A stretch of DNA of 64,000 nucleotides from Symbiodinium natans. Its lineage: Eukaryota > Sar > Dinophyceae > Suessiales > Symbiodiniaceae. The DNA lies in contig CAJNDS010001524.1 of the NCBI GenBank assembly GCA_905221605.1, positions 109,501 to 173,500 of the forward strand, in the 5' to 3' direction. Under the pieces are notes generated by a model. It searched no databases, was not told the origin of the DNA, and saw only the letters and a list, made by a program, of their open reading frames with translations. Both the position numbers and the translations under genes were made by a program. This document shows, one piece after another, positions 29,607 through 39,862 of the stretch (position 1 is the stretch's first letter; each line of letters starts with the position of its first letter).

Positions 29607-29735
29607 TTAAACCGTCAACTCGAACTCCACATGATTTTCCTCGAGCACAGATTCTGTGTCTGAAGCGTCCATGTCCCCGTGGCTGAAACCCAGATCGTCA
29701 ATGAGAGGCGCAGGAAACGTTTTAAAAAAATAGAA
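29607..29735 (-). CDS. Terminal exon, acidic C-terminus
   Basis: Minus strand, exactly 43 codons with TAA, acceptor TTTTGTTTTTGAG. Reads LIDDLGFSHGDMDASDTESV, then LEENHVEFELTV. Strongly acidic tail. The upstream exon at 29795 ends in phase 2, which would shift this frame by one; the other frame is also open, so one boundary may be off. Confidence 0.5.
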   Translation of the reverse strand, partial: FYFFKTFPAPLIDDLGFSHGDMDASDTESVLEENHVEFELTV

Positions 29736-29794
29736 CTCAAAAACAAAATAATATTAATAAGAAGAAGAAGAATAAAACTGACGACCCACTAAAC

Positions 29795-29878
29795 CTGGAC
29801 TCAAAATAACACTGTCCAGCATCCCAGCTAGCTCCCTGCTGCCCTATCCTTTTGCTTTCTGGGACGTTGCTATGACTT
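29795..29878 (-). CDS. Exon joined to 30035
   Basis: Minus strand, acceptor ATCTCTGAAAG, donor CAG|GTTTAG, 84 bp. Reads SNVPESKRIGQQGASWDAGQ. Its first base completes the phase-2 codon of exon 30035. Confidence 0.5.
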
Positions 29879-29917
29879 CTTTCAGAGATGACAGGAGGAG
29901 AATATGGGGGGGGGTGT

Positions 29918-30000
29918 ACGATAATATAGGGGTATTGGGGTCCTTTAAGGGATCCTACTATTTGTCGGTCTATGTTTGGGGTCCCCCACGTTCGTAAACT
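29918..30000. mobile_element. Hairpin element, family F
   Basis: Shares GGGGTCCTTTAAGGGATCC, TACTATTTG and the 3' part ...CGTTCGTAAACTCCC with the copy at 39463. It lies in the intron between the exons at 30035 and 29795. Confidence 0.5.
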
Positions 30001-30034
30001 CCCATGCTAACCCTAAACCCTAAACCCCAAAAAC

Positions 30035-30129
30035 CGGCTCCTTAGGCCTCTGTACTTCGCATAGGCCACCCGGCCGGCACCAAGCAGGTCAGCGGCCCTT
30101 GTCCGGGGGAAGTCCACTGCCAGGTGGGC
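30035..30129 (-). CDS. Exon joined to 29795, unknown domain
   Basis: Minus strand, acceptor CCTTTCTTGAG, donor CCG|GTTTTT, 95 bp. Reads AHLAVDFPRTRAADLLGAGR, then VAYAKYRGLRSR. It is downstream, in gene order, of the WD40 exon at 30518, but phases do not join directly. Confidence 0.55.
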
Positions 30130-30355
30130 CTCAAGAAAGGCTGGGAAGGGCTTAGGGTTTAAGGTTTAGGGTTTAGGGTTTAGGGTTTAGGGTTTAGGAT
30201 TTAGGGTTTAGGGTTTTCGGGTTTCGGGTTTAGGGTTTAGGCGTTGATGGCTTCGGGCTGGTTGGGATTCATCCTCCCTCCCTCTATCCCTCCCTCTCCC
30301 CTTCCCTACATCGCCCTCCAGCCCTCCAGCCCTAAACCAGTGATACCCTGAAGAG

Positions 30356-30448
30356 GTTCATGGTACTTATTAACCAATAAAAGCTGTACTGATGACCCAC
30401 TCGTAAGCCCCTGAAGTGCCCTAGTACGGTTTAAGTGCAGTTATGAGT
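30356..30448 (+). mobile_element. Family D hairpin element, 3' end replaced
   Basis: Begins GAG|GTTCATGGTACTTATTAACC like full copies, keeps the centre (CCCCTGAAGTGCCCTAG), but after ...TTATGAGTA the expected right arm is replaced by CCCTAAACCC. Confidence 0.6.
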
Positions 30449-30517
30449 ACCCTAAACCCTAAACCCTCAACCCTAAACCCTGAAGCACCCGAACCCTGAA
30501 ACTTCTGGGGCCCCCAC

Positions 30518-30573
30518 CGCCCGCCGGCATCCCACAGCCGCAGCTGGCCCTCCGCGCCAGCGGAGGCCAACAC
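30518..30573 (-). CDS. WD40 blade exon
   Basis: Minus strand, 56 bp, reading VLASAGAEGQLRLWDAGG, the classic end of a WD40 blade (xLASAGxDGxLRLWD). WD40 propellers are protein-binding scaffolds. Acceptor CGACTCGAAG, donor CG|GTGGGG. With 33113 and 37055 on the same strand it suggests one WD40 gene running 37.1 to 30.5 kb. Confidence 0.6.
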
Positions 30574-30816
30574 CTTCGAGTCGAGGGTGGTTTTTGTCCC
30601 GTTCTAAGGTGCGGGCTGGAGGGTTTAGGGTTTAGGGCTAGGGTTTAGGGTTTCGGGTTTAGGGCTAGGGTTTAGGCTTTTAGGGTTTAGGGCTTAGGGC
30701 TTCAAGGCTTAGAACTTTGAAAGGTCTAGAGAGCACTTGCCTGATGTAACCCCAACGACTACATGAGGACATCTCCCTTCGTCTATGCCCCTAAACCCTA
30801 AACCCTAAACCCTAAA

Positions 30817-30913
30817 CTCTTAGCAGGGAATGAGGGAATGAGGTAGCCCTATACAATCCCTGAAAACGGGCATGTATGGGGCCCGAATTCCCTCATTCCC
30901 CACGAAGAACCAG
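30817..30913 (+). mobile_element. Family C hairpin element
   Basis: CTTAGCAGGGAATGAGGGAA pairs with TTCCCTCATTCCCCACGAAG. The 3' end AAGAACCAG supplies an AG, followed by an open block (GLFVCFSCAAQ, donor GTTTTC). The left end has lost its GT and abuts CCCTAAA. Confidence 0.55.
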
Positions 30914-30994
30914 GGGGTCTATTCGTCTGCTTCTCCTGCGCGGCCCAGGTTTTCGGACATCACGGGTTGCAGATGTCGTCCACGCTTTCCGACT

Positions 30995-31297
30995 CGAGGG
31001 TTTAGGGTTTAGGGTTTAGGGTTTAGGGTTTACGGTTTAGGGTTTAGGGTTTAGGGTTTAGGGTTAGGGGTTTAGGGTTAGGGGTTAGGGGTTAGGGGTT
31101 AGGGGTTAGGGGTTAGGGTTTAGGGTTTAGGGTTTAGGGTTTAGGGTTTAGGGTTTAGGGTTTAGGGTTTAGGGTTTAGGGTTTAGGGTTTAGGGTTTAG
31201 GGTTTAGGGTTTAGGGTTTAGGGTTTAGGGTTTAGGGTTTAGGGTTTAGGGTTTAGGGTTTAGGGTTTAGGGTTTAGGGTTTAGGGTTTAGGGTTTC
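30995..31297. repeat. TTTAGGG array, 300 bp
   Basis: About 42 units. A block of TTAGGGG hexamer/heptamer variants sits near 31066-31120. Confidence 0.97.
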
Positions 31298-31331
31298 GCG
31301 TGCTTTTCGGTTGCAATCTTGCTGCCCTCAC

Positions 31332-31397
31332 AAAGCCCTCCAACGTTGAGACATAGAAGCATGCCAACTGCACGAAGAACTTTGCCAACGATGCTGC
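31332..31397 (-). CDS. Exon joined to 31586
   Basis: Minus strand, acceptor CACCTGGAAG. In the joined frame it reads SIVGKVLRAVGMLLCLNVGG. Donor T|GTGAGG. The upstream exon's last base completes the first codon. Confidence 0.55.
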
Positions 31398-31585
31398 CTT
31401 CCAGGTGCAGATCAATACATGTGTTTTTTCGTTGGGCCCTAATTCCCTAAACCCTGAACCCAATGCCCAAGGCCCAGTCTTGAAGCTACTCGGAATCTCA
31501 GACCAACCCCAAATCCGACTACATACTCCCTTCCTCCTACACAACACTCCCCACCCCCAAAATACTAATCCACTCAACAACATAC

Positions 31586-31662
31586 CATAACACAGAGCGT
31601 GCAGGTTTTGAAGCTCCATGTGAAAGCCTTCAGCCACGAGTGCTCTCACTTCAGCGACGTAC
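31586..31662 (-). CDS. Exon joined to 31332
   Basis: Minus strand, acceptor GGGGTGCAG, donor ATG|GTATGT (consensus). Reads VAEVRALVAEGFHMELQNLH. The 188-bp intron to 31397 contains scattered CCCTAAAC-like units. No family recognised. Confidence 0.6.
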
Positions 31663-31859
31663 CTGCACCCCCCAAGGCCCTCTCCTAAACACCTCGTACA
31701 CCCAAGCCAAGCGCCTGAAACCCGAAAAAGCTCCTACACCAGATCCCCAAATCCCAAATCTTGAGCCTTGGACCTGGACGCACTCCGAACCCTAAGCCCT
31801 AAACCCGAATTACGAATTCCCTGAAACCCTAAACCTATCTTATAAGCCCTGGGCCCCCG

Positions 31860-32400
31860 AAAGTGGGAAGTCGCCCAAAATTTCTCCCGTGGACTTTAGC
31901 CCGGCACCCCTCCCGGAAGCAGCGCCAGATCTTCGACCTGGGCGCGATACCACCAAGTTTCCTTTCTGCTGCTCTTTGGACCTTTTGGGGGGTCAGTAGG
32001 TTCGGTAGGGTTTTTGTTAGGCATTGGTGCGGTTTTGGTAGGGCACCTAGGGGCTGACCCTACCACAGGACGCCCTGCGCCCTCGGAACTCGCAGCCCAG
32101 AAGCAAACAAGAAAGCGCCAGGAACCCTCTCGGCGAGGTTTAGGGTCCGATTCGAGGTCTGGTTTTACAACTAAACGACATTATAAGTAATCAGACGACA
32201 GGAAAAAGGCGCACAAGAGCCAGAGAGCAGTCGGAAGGGAAGGCCACGCCCTGGTGCCAGCAGCCGCGCATCATCATTGGAGGCCAAGATGGATGGGGGC
32301 GGAGAGTGCGCTTGCTTTTGAAAGGTGCACTGGGGCACTGCTCGGAGTGGTTGGACATTGAACATGGCAGGATTCCAGCGCCTGATACCCTAAACCCTAA
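31860..32400. other. Coding-like blocks, strand unresolved
   Basis: Two unique blocks (31863-32057 and 32115-32370). Both strands are open in two frames each, for example minus GLKSTGEILGDFPLSGAQGL and minus MMRGCWHQGVAFPSDCSLAL. I could not choose a frame. Confidence 0.3.
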
Positions 32401-32934
32401 ACCTTCCTAAACCCTAAACCCTAAACCCTATCAGACCTGTGGCATGCTTCAGCACGGTGATGAAGCGCCATCGGCAACATAAGAGAGCATCGCGAAAGGC
32501 TTCGTCTGCCGGCAGCTTCTGTGCTTGAAAGCTTCGAGCAAGCAACACCCCAAGCAAGAAAAAAATCCCGATTGGCCCCTTTGAACCTGCACGCCGCCAC
32601 CCCCACAAAGTCCAACCACTTCTCCACCTGAACCCTACTGGGTTGCACTTAGCAGGGTAGCTATACATTTAATTTTTAGCTGCCTTTTTCAAGAAACCCA
32701 CTGAACCCAAAAAGGCTAAGGATCTAAAGTTACAGTAAAGCACCACAAAGTTACGACAGCCCTGAACTGAACCCAACCCTACATCCCCCCAACTCTTGAG
32801 AAAGCGGAACTCAAAACATCATAAGATGCGAGCCCCTACCCAATTCACCCCCCAAACACCCCAGAACCCTCAGAGCCGTCCCAATTGAAGTCTAGGTTGG
32901 TCCTTAAAGCCCTCTGAAAAAAATCTAAACCCTA

Positions 32935-33078
32935 CACCCCTAAACCCTAAACCCCTGAACCCTAAACCCCTAAACCCTAAAACCAAACCCTAAGACCTAA
33001 CCCCTAAACCCCTAAACCCTAAACCCCTAAACCCTAAACCCTAAACCCCTAAACCCTAAACCCCCTAAACCCCCTAAC
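32935..33078. repeat. CCCTAAA array with C insertions
   Basis: CCCTAAA mixed with CCCCTAAA and CCCCCTAAA units. Confidence 0.9.
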
Positions 33079-33112
33079 CCCATCCACCCAGAAATGGGCT
33101 CCCGGGCGGCAC

Positions 33113-33168
33113 CCCGGTGGCCTCGCAACTCCGCCACTGGCTCCTTGGCGGCACGGAGGTCCCAGCGC
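33113..33168 (-). CDS. WD40 blade exon
   Basis: Minus strand, acceptor CCCCTGAG, donor GG|GTGCCG. Reads RWDLRAAKEPVAELRGHRG, the WD dipeptide followed after 12 residues by a GH dipeptide, which is the usual junction between two WD40 blades. CCCTAAA lies left and TTTAGGG right. Confidence 0.6.
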
Positions 33169-33464
33169 CTCAGGGGAGGGTTTGGGGCATCAGGGGCCTT
33201 AGGGGTTTAGGGATTTAGGGTTTAGGGTTTAGGGTTTAGGATTTAGGGTTTAGGGTTTAGGATTTAGGGCTTGGGGGCTTCAAGGTTTAGGGTGTAGGGG
33301 TTTAGGGGTTTCAGGTTCAGGATTTGAAGTTGGTATAGGTGCCGGGTAGAAGGTCTTCGCCAACTGCAAGCCGCGAGCTCTCTAAACGCCGGCTTAAGAA
33401 TTCCACATGCCGCAGCCCTAAATCCCTACAAATCCAAGCAAAGAAGCCTTGAAAAGGTCCGAAC

Positions 33465-33794
33465 ATGAAAAAGCAGATGCTGCGAATCCTTCTTTGTGCT
33501 GCTTTGCGGCATCCAGCAATAAATCATGACATCCTTGTCTGGACATTTAGGTCCTCCCTGCCGCACTTATCCGTTGGATGGTGTAGAAGCACTTGTCGAA
33601 GACCCGCCAGAGCCTTCTTCCCGCGGGTCTACATGGATGCGCTAGGTAGAGCTGGGTGGGACGCTGCCAATTTCATGCAGCTGCAGCTATTCCTGCGAGA
33701 TACTCGCAGAGCACTTTCTTGTGGCCCGCGGCTGCTGGCACCAAAGCCCACAGGCGCCACCAGTACGTTTGTTCATGGGTGCGGCGTGGGCTGA
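33465..33794 (+). CDS. Candidate coding block with ATG
   Basis: 109 codons from ATG to TGA in unique sequence. Reads MLRILLCAALRHPAINHDIL and later MDALGRAGWDAANFMQLQLF. It lies opposite to the inferred WD40 gene, so it could be an antisense shadow. Confidence 0.35.
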   Translation: MKKQMLRILLCAALRHPAINHDILVWTFRSSLPHLSVGWCRSTCRRPARAFFPRVYMDALGRAGWDAANFMQLQLFLRDTRRALSCGPRLLAPKPTGATSTFVHGCGVG

Positions 33795-33795
33795 C

Positions 33796-33932
33796 TTCCC
33801 TAAACCCTAAACCCTAAACACTAAACCCTAAACCCTAAACACTAAACCCTAAACCCTAAACCCTAAACCCTAAACCCTAAACCCTAAACCCTAAACCCTA
33901 AACCCTAAACCCTAAACCCTAAACCCTAAACC
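33796..33932. repeat. CCCTAAA array
   Basis: Nineteen units; two early units are ACACTAAA. Confidence 0.95.
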
Positions 33933-34052
33933 CATTCTGTCCGGGATAGGGAAGCAGGCTCGGCTCAAGAGCTCCAGCATGACAAAGGACTGGGTTGAGT
34001 TTCGGAGTTCTTGGTCTAACAAAGAATCCCCTGCTGCCTCGCCCTCGATACT
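33933..34052 (-). CDS. Candidate exon, unknown protein
   Basis: Minus strand frame reading LLDQELRNSTQSFVMLELLS, then RACFPIPDRMG. Lies between two CCCTAAA arrays. Exact splice sites are not clear. Same strand as the WD40 exons. Confidence 0.45.
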
Positions 34053-34568
34053 CCCTAAACCCTAAACCCTAAACCCTAAACCCTAAACCCTAAACCCTAA
34101 ACCCTGTTCTCAACGACACTGGCATTTGAGTCGAGCCCGGCGCGCGATCGCACCGTCGCCCTGGCCCACGAAGAGCTCCGAGCCCAAGGATGCCAAGGCA
34201 TAAACCTGAGCTGGTAGGGTTTAGGGTTTGGGGTTATAGGGTTTAGGGTTTAGGGTTTAGTGTTTAGGGTTTAGGGGTTAGGGTTTAGGGTTTAAGAGTT
34301 TGGGGTTTGGGGTTTGGGGTTTTGGGTTTAGAGTTGGGGTTTTGGGGTTTGGGGTTTAGGGTTTGGGGTTTGGGGTTTTGGGGTTTGGGGTTTGGGTTTA
34401 GGGTTTAGGGTTTAGGGTTAGGGATTAGGTTTAGGAGGGGTTGAGGTTTCATTCGAGTAGGGACTACGGGGTTTGGGCTGCCGAAGGGGGGGGGGGGTGA
34501 TTTCGGGTTGAGATTTTCGGGTTCAGGGTTTCAGGCTTTTGGGGTCTCAGGCTCAGGGACCTCACTAG

Positions 34569-34723
34569 GGTGCGTGCGGACTGCGGAGTTCAGGGCATTT
34601 TTGGGCACTGGACGGCGGAAAAGGAAAGACGCGCGCTGGGTTCGGGACGTGTGCCCTCGCCCCAAGGCTTGCGGAAGGCCGATGTGGGCTACGGATGTCC
34701 CAGTACCTCGGAGGTCGAGCGTG
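34569..34723 (+). CDS. Candidate exon (strand conflict)
   Basis: Plus: acceptor CTCACTAG, donor GTG|GTAAAT, reading FGHWTAEKERRALGSGRVPS. Minus alternative contains PPRYWDIRSP, a WD-like motif, on the same strand as the WD40 exons but without good sites. Confidence 0.4.
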
Positions 34724-35292
34724 GTAAATGTGGTTTTAACCCTAAACCCTAAACCCTAAACTCTAAACCCTAAACCCTAAACCCTAAACCCTAAACCCCA
34801 AACCTCATTCGCAAGGGCTTGAGGTTTAGGATTGAAGTGGTACAGGCTCCGGACTTACGGATCAAAGCCCGACTATCCCCAAAAACTCTATACGTCAATC
34901 AATGTCGCACCCAAGATGCAAAATCTCAGAGTCTTGAAGATACTGATTCCTCAAAAGAGACACCGAAAGGTTTGGGGTGCAGCGCTTAAGTTCGCAAGCT
35001 GAAAAACGATCCTCACACTCTGGTTTAGGGTGTTTTTAGTGTTTACGGCGCCGTAGGGCGAGTTCTAGCAGACTCTGTTTGTCTCGTGCACCGTGCATGC
35101 CCTGTATCTGTGTATCGATCTGTCCCCCTCCTATCTTTCTGAGCACTCGAGGCGAGTGTGTTTGGGGCTGGGGTCTCTCTTTCTTCCTGCGCGCGGTGAC
35201 GGTCTTCCTGTACTTTCCAGCGCGCAACCAGAAATACCGGCACACTACCTCAGGGGCCTTCTGAGATGAATAGCACCTTTGCCGCGGCACGA

Positions 35293-35346
35293 TACCACTG
35301 ATATGGGGGGCCTTTTGTGTTTTTGGTGCTCTTAAGCAAATAGTAG
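35293..35346 (+). mobile_element. Family B hairpin element, 3' end only
   Basis: The end GGTGCTCTTAAGCAAATAGTAG matches the 3' end of the family B intron at 15774-15892, including the terminal AG. The 5' arm was not found. Confidence 0.4.
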
Positions 35347-35677
35347 TTAAAACTTGCGAATACGGGGGAGACAGTCCTGTCCTGGGCTGCTGCTACGGAA
35401 TTTGAACTCAATTACTGTGCAGACATCACTAGCTTTCCCTACGACCATAACTTCAATTAGGTATGTGTTTTCACTCCCTCAAGAAACAATCACAACAATG
35501 ATCCAGAGAAGAATTACAAACCCACTAGTTTATACAGGTCTGCATACATTATAGATGTACGAGTACGTATAGCTGAAAATAGAATATCAATATCGAACTA
35601 GTTTCAGTCTAAGTCTACACAAATACATAAGTCGCAGTTTTCAGACCAGTGTCGGTTGGGGGGAAGGTGCGTGACCA

Positions 35678-35726
35678 TGTATGTATGTATGTATGTATGT
35701 ATGTATGTATGTATGTATGTATGTAC
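35678..35726. repeat. ATGT microsatellite
   Basis: Twelve perfect ATGT units in an AT-rich stretch (35.4-35.9 kb) without clear coding signal. Confidence 0.95.
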
Positions 35727-36289
35727 GCGCATAGTGCGCGTTTTGCATATTGAATTTGGATCTATTTGTGCATGTGTTGATAACCAGAATCCTAGAATTC
35801 AGCTGTAGGCGCAAGTAAGAAGTATGCCAAGTTGCAATTGCTTATTGTAAGAATGTTCCTTCAAAACGGAGGAAATGGGCATAAACTCGCCTTTCTATGG
35901 GTTGAGGCATTGCGGCCCATAAAGAGTGAATCTAACAACCCTAAACCGCCGAAACCCTATCGCCCCCGGCGAAGATCGCCAGGCAATTGCCAGCAGCCAA
36001 GACACAGAGCCCGCCGATCGAAGCCCCCCGTGGCACACCTGAACCACGACGGTTTGGGGGCGTTCGGGCGGGGGGGCGGGGGTTAGGGTTTAGCGTTTAG
36101 GGTTTGGGGTTTAGGGTTTAAGGTTTAGGGGTTTACTGGGGAGGAGGGCCTGCAAAAGCCTTGCGCTTTGCGAATGAGCCCATCCAGTACGCAGCTAGAC
36201 TTTCAGCCAGGAGATGCTACATCTCCACTCAAACGTTCTCTTTATCCATATCTCTATATATATATATAGATATGTACACATATGCTACA

Positions 36290-36507
36290 TCATAATGTAT
36301 ACATACATACATACATACATACATACATACCTACATACATACATACATACATACATACATACATACATACATACATACATACATCCATATATACATATAT
36401 ACATATATACATATATACATATATACATATATACATATATACATATATACATATATACATATATACATATATACATATATACATATATACATATATACAT
36501 ATATATG
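36290..36507. repeat. ACAT and ACATATAT microsatellites
   Basis: ACATACAT repeats (36296-36384) followed by CATATATA repeats. Tyr/Ile/His-rich frames are shadows. Confidence 0.95.
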
Positions 36508-36654
36508 TATGCGCCCAGTCCACCCCTCCCCCCCATCCGTGGATGCCCCCCCCCCCCCCCCGTGGTGTGGTGTGGGGTTCAGGGTCCAGGGGGTTCGGGG
36601 CTTTGCGAAGACCTCGCAGATACGAACACACAGGCTTGAAGCTAGGGAAGGCAG

Positions 36655-36795
36655 AGGGAGAGAGAGAGAGACGGAGAGAGAGAGAGATGGAGAGAGAGAG
36701 AGAGCGAGGGAGAGCGCGAGAGCGTGTGAGAGAGAGAGAGAGACAGAGAGAGACAGAGAGAGAGAGAGGCGGGGGGAGAGAGGGAGAGAGAGTCA
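36655..36795. repeat. GAGA microsatellite
   Basis: GAGAGAGA with GACAGA and GCGAGG interruptions. Arg/Glu and Ser/Leu frames are shadows. Confidence 0.95.
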
Positions 36796-37054
36796 GCATC
36801 CAATAGGGACCGAGGACCTAATCCTACCTTCAACAATTCCTGACCCCACCCCAGACTGCAAAACAAAGCTACGCTCTCAAACTTAAACGGCCTCGAAAGA
36901 AATCCTACAAGGAAAACCAGTGACCCTAAACCCTCAAACCCTAAATCCTAAACCCTCAACCCTCCACCCTAAGCCCTAAACCTTAAAACCCTAGACCCTA
37001 CTCCCTAAACCCGAAAACCCCAACCCCAAAACCCCAAAACCCCAAACCTAAAGC

Positions 37055-37116
37055 CCCCGACGTGGCTGCGGAGACCCAGGTGGCCGCGTACGCGGCGGCG
37101 CTGTGGCCGCGGAGGG
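37055..37116 (-). CDS. WD40 blade exon
   Basis: Minus strand, acceptor CTGCCAG, reading LRGHSAAAYAATWVSAATSG, with the GH dipeptide and hydrophobic beta strand that open a WD40 blade. Donor appears to be GC (GGG|GCTTTAG), a non-consensus type. Most upstream of three WD40 pieces on this strand. Confidence 0.5.
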
Positions 37117-37121
37117 CTGGC

Positions 37122-37337
37122 AGGGTTTAGGGTTTAGGGTTTGGGGTTTTTAGGGTTTAGGGTTTTTAGGGTTTAGGGTTTAGGGTTTAGGGTTTAGGGT
37201 TTAGGGTTTAGGGTTTAGGGTTTAGGGTTTAGGGTTTAGGGTTTAGGGTTTAGGGTTTAGGGTTTAGGGTTTAGGGTTTAGGGTTTAGGGTTTAGGGTTT
37301 AGGGTTTAGGGTTTAGGGTTTAGGGTTTAGGGTTTAG
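37122..37337. repeat. TTTAGGG array
   Basis: About 30 units. In minus-strand sense it is CCCTAAA immediately upstream of the WD40 exon, acting as the 3' part of its intron. Confidence 0.97.
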
Positions 37338-37600
37338 GACTAGGGCTTGGGGCTGAGGCCTCCGGGCTCAGGGTTTCGGGTTTAGGGTTCGGAGGCTTCC
37401 GGCTAAGCTCGGGGCTTCCCAGCATTGGAACAACTTCCACCTGTAGGGCTCAGCATTAGGGTTTGCGGCCTATAGGGCTATTTGCGGCTCTTAGGGCGCC
37501 CAGGGCTTCGGGCGTAGACTTTGGGAAGGGCGTCGCTGAAACGACTATTGGGGAAGCGGGAGGCTTGCGTTCAGACTTTCTCGAGGATGCTCCTGCCTAG

Positions 37601-37647
37601 GCTCGCGATGTCTATGCCAAGGGATCAATTCCTTGGGAGGCGCGCAG
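37601..37647 (+). CDS. Short exon, unknown protein
   Basis: Acceptor CTCCTGCCTAG, donor CAG|GTATCT, reading ARDVYAKGSIPWEAR. The same frame is open upstream (GVAETTIGEAGGLRSDFLED, 37520-37594) up to the acceptor's TAG. Confidence 0.5.
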
Positions 37648-37839
37648 GTATCTCTCTAAGATTGGCTCCTTTTGTGGGACCCGAAGAGGAACCTTAAACG
37701 CAAAAAAACCCTGAACCTACTATTCCCTACCCTCTCCCTGAGTTTGCACGAGCCTGCTCCAGGGTGAGTTAGGGCCGAAGGCTTTGTGTGTACACAAACT
37801 ATGGGGTATACTTACCCTGTTTTAAGGGCCAGGGTTCCT

Positions 37840-38220
37840 CCGAGCAAGGTGTTGATGCGTTTGGAGGGGCTTCAGGGGCCAGCCGAGCGTGAAAGGGCTG
37901 AAGCCTGGGCACAACCTTCATGGTCCAGGGCGGATAACTCAGTATCCCCAAAATTCAAACCCCTTGATCCTCAAAAATTCCGAACCCGAAGACTGCGTCC
38001 TCAAGAGCCGCTTTTTGGTTGGCCATGCAACATCTCTGTAAAGGGGATGATGTGGGCACCACAAAACGGGAACCCCCCCCCCACTATTGACCCAAACCCT
38101 AAACCCTCAACCAATACCCTGAACCCATTCTTGTGGTTCTCATATTTCCCCTTTAGGCACTCGGTGGGCTCAAATGCTATGGGCACGGAGTCCGCCATCT
38201 GGAGGCTCCGCCGTAGGCGG
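37840..38220 (+). CDS. Coding block spanning telomere-type units
   Basis: A 150-codon plus frame (37786-38247) reads PPSKVLMRLEGLQGPAERER, then SVKGMMWAPQNG, then WFSYFPFRHSVGSNAMGTES. A short CCCTAAACCCTCAACC stretch at 38094-38130 is in frame inside it. It is probably two exons with a small intron. The minus frame at 38001-38198 is open too. Confidence 0.4.
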
Positions 38221-38279
38221 TTTAGGGGTTTAGGGTTTGGGGCTTAGGCAGGGGTTTAGGGTTTGGGGCTAGGTTGGGC

Positions 38280-38400
38280 GGGGGGGGGGGGGGGGGGGCG
38301 GGGGGGGGGCGGGGGGGGGGGGCGGGGGGGGGCGGGGGGGGGGGCGGGGGGGGGGCGGGGGGGGGGGGGGGGGGGGGGCGGGGGGGGCGGGGGGGGGGGG

Positions 38401-38432
<32 letters not shown>

Positions 38433-38648
38433 CGGGGGGGGGGGCGGGGGGGGGGGGGGGGGGCGGGGGCGGAGGGGGGCGGGGGGGGGGGGGGGGGGGG
38501 GGGGTGGGGCGTGGGGGGGGGGGGGCGGGGGGGGGGGGCGGGGGGGGGGGCGGGGGGGGGGCGGGGGGGGGGGGGGGGGGGGGGGCGGGGGGGGGGGGCG
38601 GGAAAGGGGGTGGGGGGGGGGTGGGGGGGGGGCGGGGGGGGGGGGGCC
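38280..38648. repeat. G-tract/GC minisatellite, 370 bp
   Basis: Runs of 7-25 G separated by single C, almost no other bases. Extreme G-quadruplex potential. Unique sequence on the right leads to a possible acceptor CCACTGAG and frame INKYFGRAGKKGDGGR. Length is likely unreliable in any assembly. Confidence 0.95.
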
Positions 38649-38835
38649 CATCTAAATACATTTCTACGGGTTGTATAGCGTGTTCAAGGCACACCCACTG
38701 AGATTAACAAATACTTCGGGAGAGCGGGGAAGAAGGGGGACGGCGGCCGCGGTGGGGGTGGGGGTTTAGGAATTAGGGCTTACGGTTCAGGGCTTTGGGT
38801 TTAGGGTTTTGGGTTTAGGGTTAGGGGTTTAGGGT

Positions 38836-39008
38836 TAGGGGTTCAGGGTTTAGGGTTTAGGGTTTAGGGTTTAGGGTTTAGGGTTTAGGGTTTAGGGTTT
38901 AGGGTTTAGGGTTTAGGGTTTAGGGTTTAGGGTTTCGGAGGTTTAGGGTTTAGGAGGTTTAGGGTTTAGGAGGTTTAGGGTTTAGGAGGTTTAGGGTTTA
39001 GGGTGGGG
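38836..39008. repeat. TTTAGGG array with GGAGGTTTAGG units
   Basis: Fifteen TTTAGGG units, then a 16-bp higher-order unit (GGAGGTTTAGGGTTTA) four times, then a G run. Confidence 0.95.
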
Positions 39009-39029
39009 GGGGGGGGGTTGGGATGTCAG

Positions 39030-39119
39030 GGCTTTGGCAGACCATGCTTTCGGGTGGAGAGGATGGCAGACTCAGCACCACTGATGTGTGACATTATCGA
39101 TCGCAGAATGCCTCCTTAA
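39030..39119 (+). CDS. Terminal exon, unknown protein
   Basis: Acceptor GGGATGTCAG, exactly 29 codons and TAA. Reads GFGRPCFRVERMADSAPLMC, then DIIDRRMPP. Confidence 0.55.
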   Translation, partial: GFGRPCFRVERMADSAPLMCDIIDRRMPP

Positions 39120-39339
39120 ACCCCGCGACAATCCCTCCTAAACCCTAAACCCTAAACCCTAAACTCAAACCCTGGACCCTAAACCCTAAACCCTAAACCC
39201 TAAACCCTAAACCCTAAACCCTAAACCCTAAACCCCTCCTCTAACCTTTAAATCGGCACAAAGGTTGCGAAGAGATGCAGAGTTCGAAATGCCTGGAGCC
39301 TTAGGGAGCTTCAAGATACCTGGGGCTTTACGATATGAG

Positions 39340-39462
39340 GGTTTAGGGTTTAGGGTTTAGGGTTTAGGGTTTAGGGTTTAGGGTTTAGGGTTTAGGGTTT
39401 AGGGTTTAGGGTTTAGGGTTTAGGGTTTAGGGTTTAGGGTTTAGGGTTTAGGGTTTAGGGTG
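39340..39462. repeat. TTTAGGG array
   Basis: Seventeen perfect units ending at the 5' end of a family F element. Confidence 0.95.
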
Positions 39463-39545
39463 TAGGGATACCTTATTGGGGTCCTCACTATAAGGAGATC
39501 CTACTATTTGGGGTCTGTTTTTTGGGGGTCCCGTATCTTCGTAAG
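39463..39545 (+). mobile_element. Hairpin intron element, family F
   Basis: Begins GTAGGGATACCTTATTGGGG and ends CCCGTATCTTCGTAAG. The block after the AAG is open to a stop (MGLRCTSSLSQAHETCERDS, 39546-39643), so the element may be the last intron of that gene. Confidence 0.5.
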
Positions 39546-39862
39546 CCCCAAATGGGTCTGCGCTGCACCTCAAGCCTCTCTCAAGCACATGAGACGTGTG
39601 AGCGGGATTCTGCAATCAGTGGAAGCCACCCCGGCAGATAACTGAGCGCTGTTGCGGACTCACGAGACTGGACGCGTGTTCGGTGATTCTGGTGCCTCGG
39701 GGCTAGGTCCGGGATTTGAACCCAAAAAGCTTCAGGGTGTAGGGCTAGGGAACCCTAAACCTCAAGACCTGGTTCTGCAATCAATCCCCAAATCGTAAAC
39801 CCTAAATCCCAAGATGCCAAGAAAAGCCCCTATATACTCTAACTAACTTTCAACCATCCCAG

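Noticed and set aside
36214-36886. Tyr/Ile/His and Arg/Glu frames of 125-174 codons
   Set aside because: Translations of ACAT, ATAC and GAGA repeats.
38256-38701. Poly-Gly and poly-Pro frames
   Set aside because: Every frame of a G/C homopolymer block is open.
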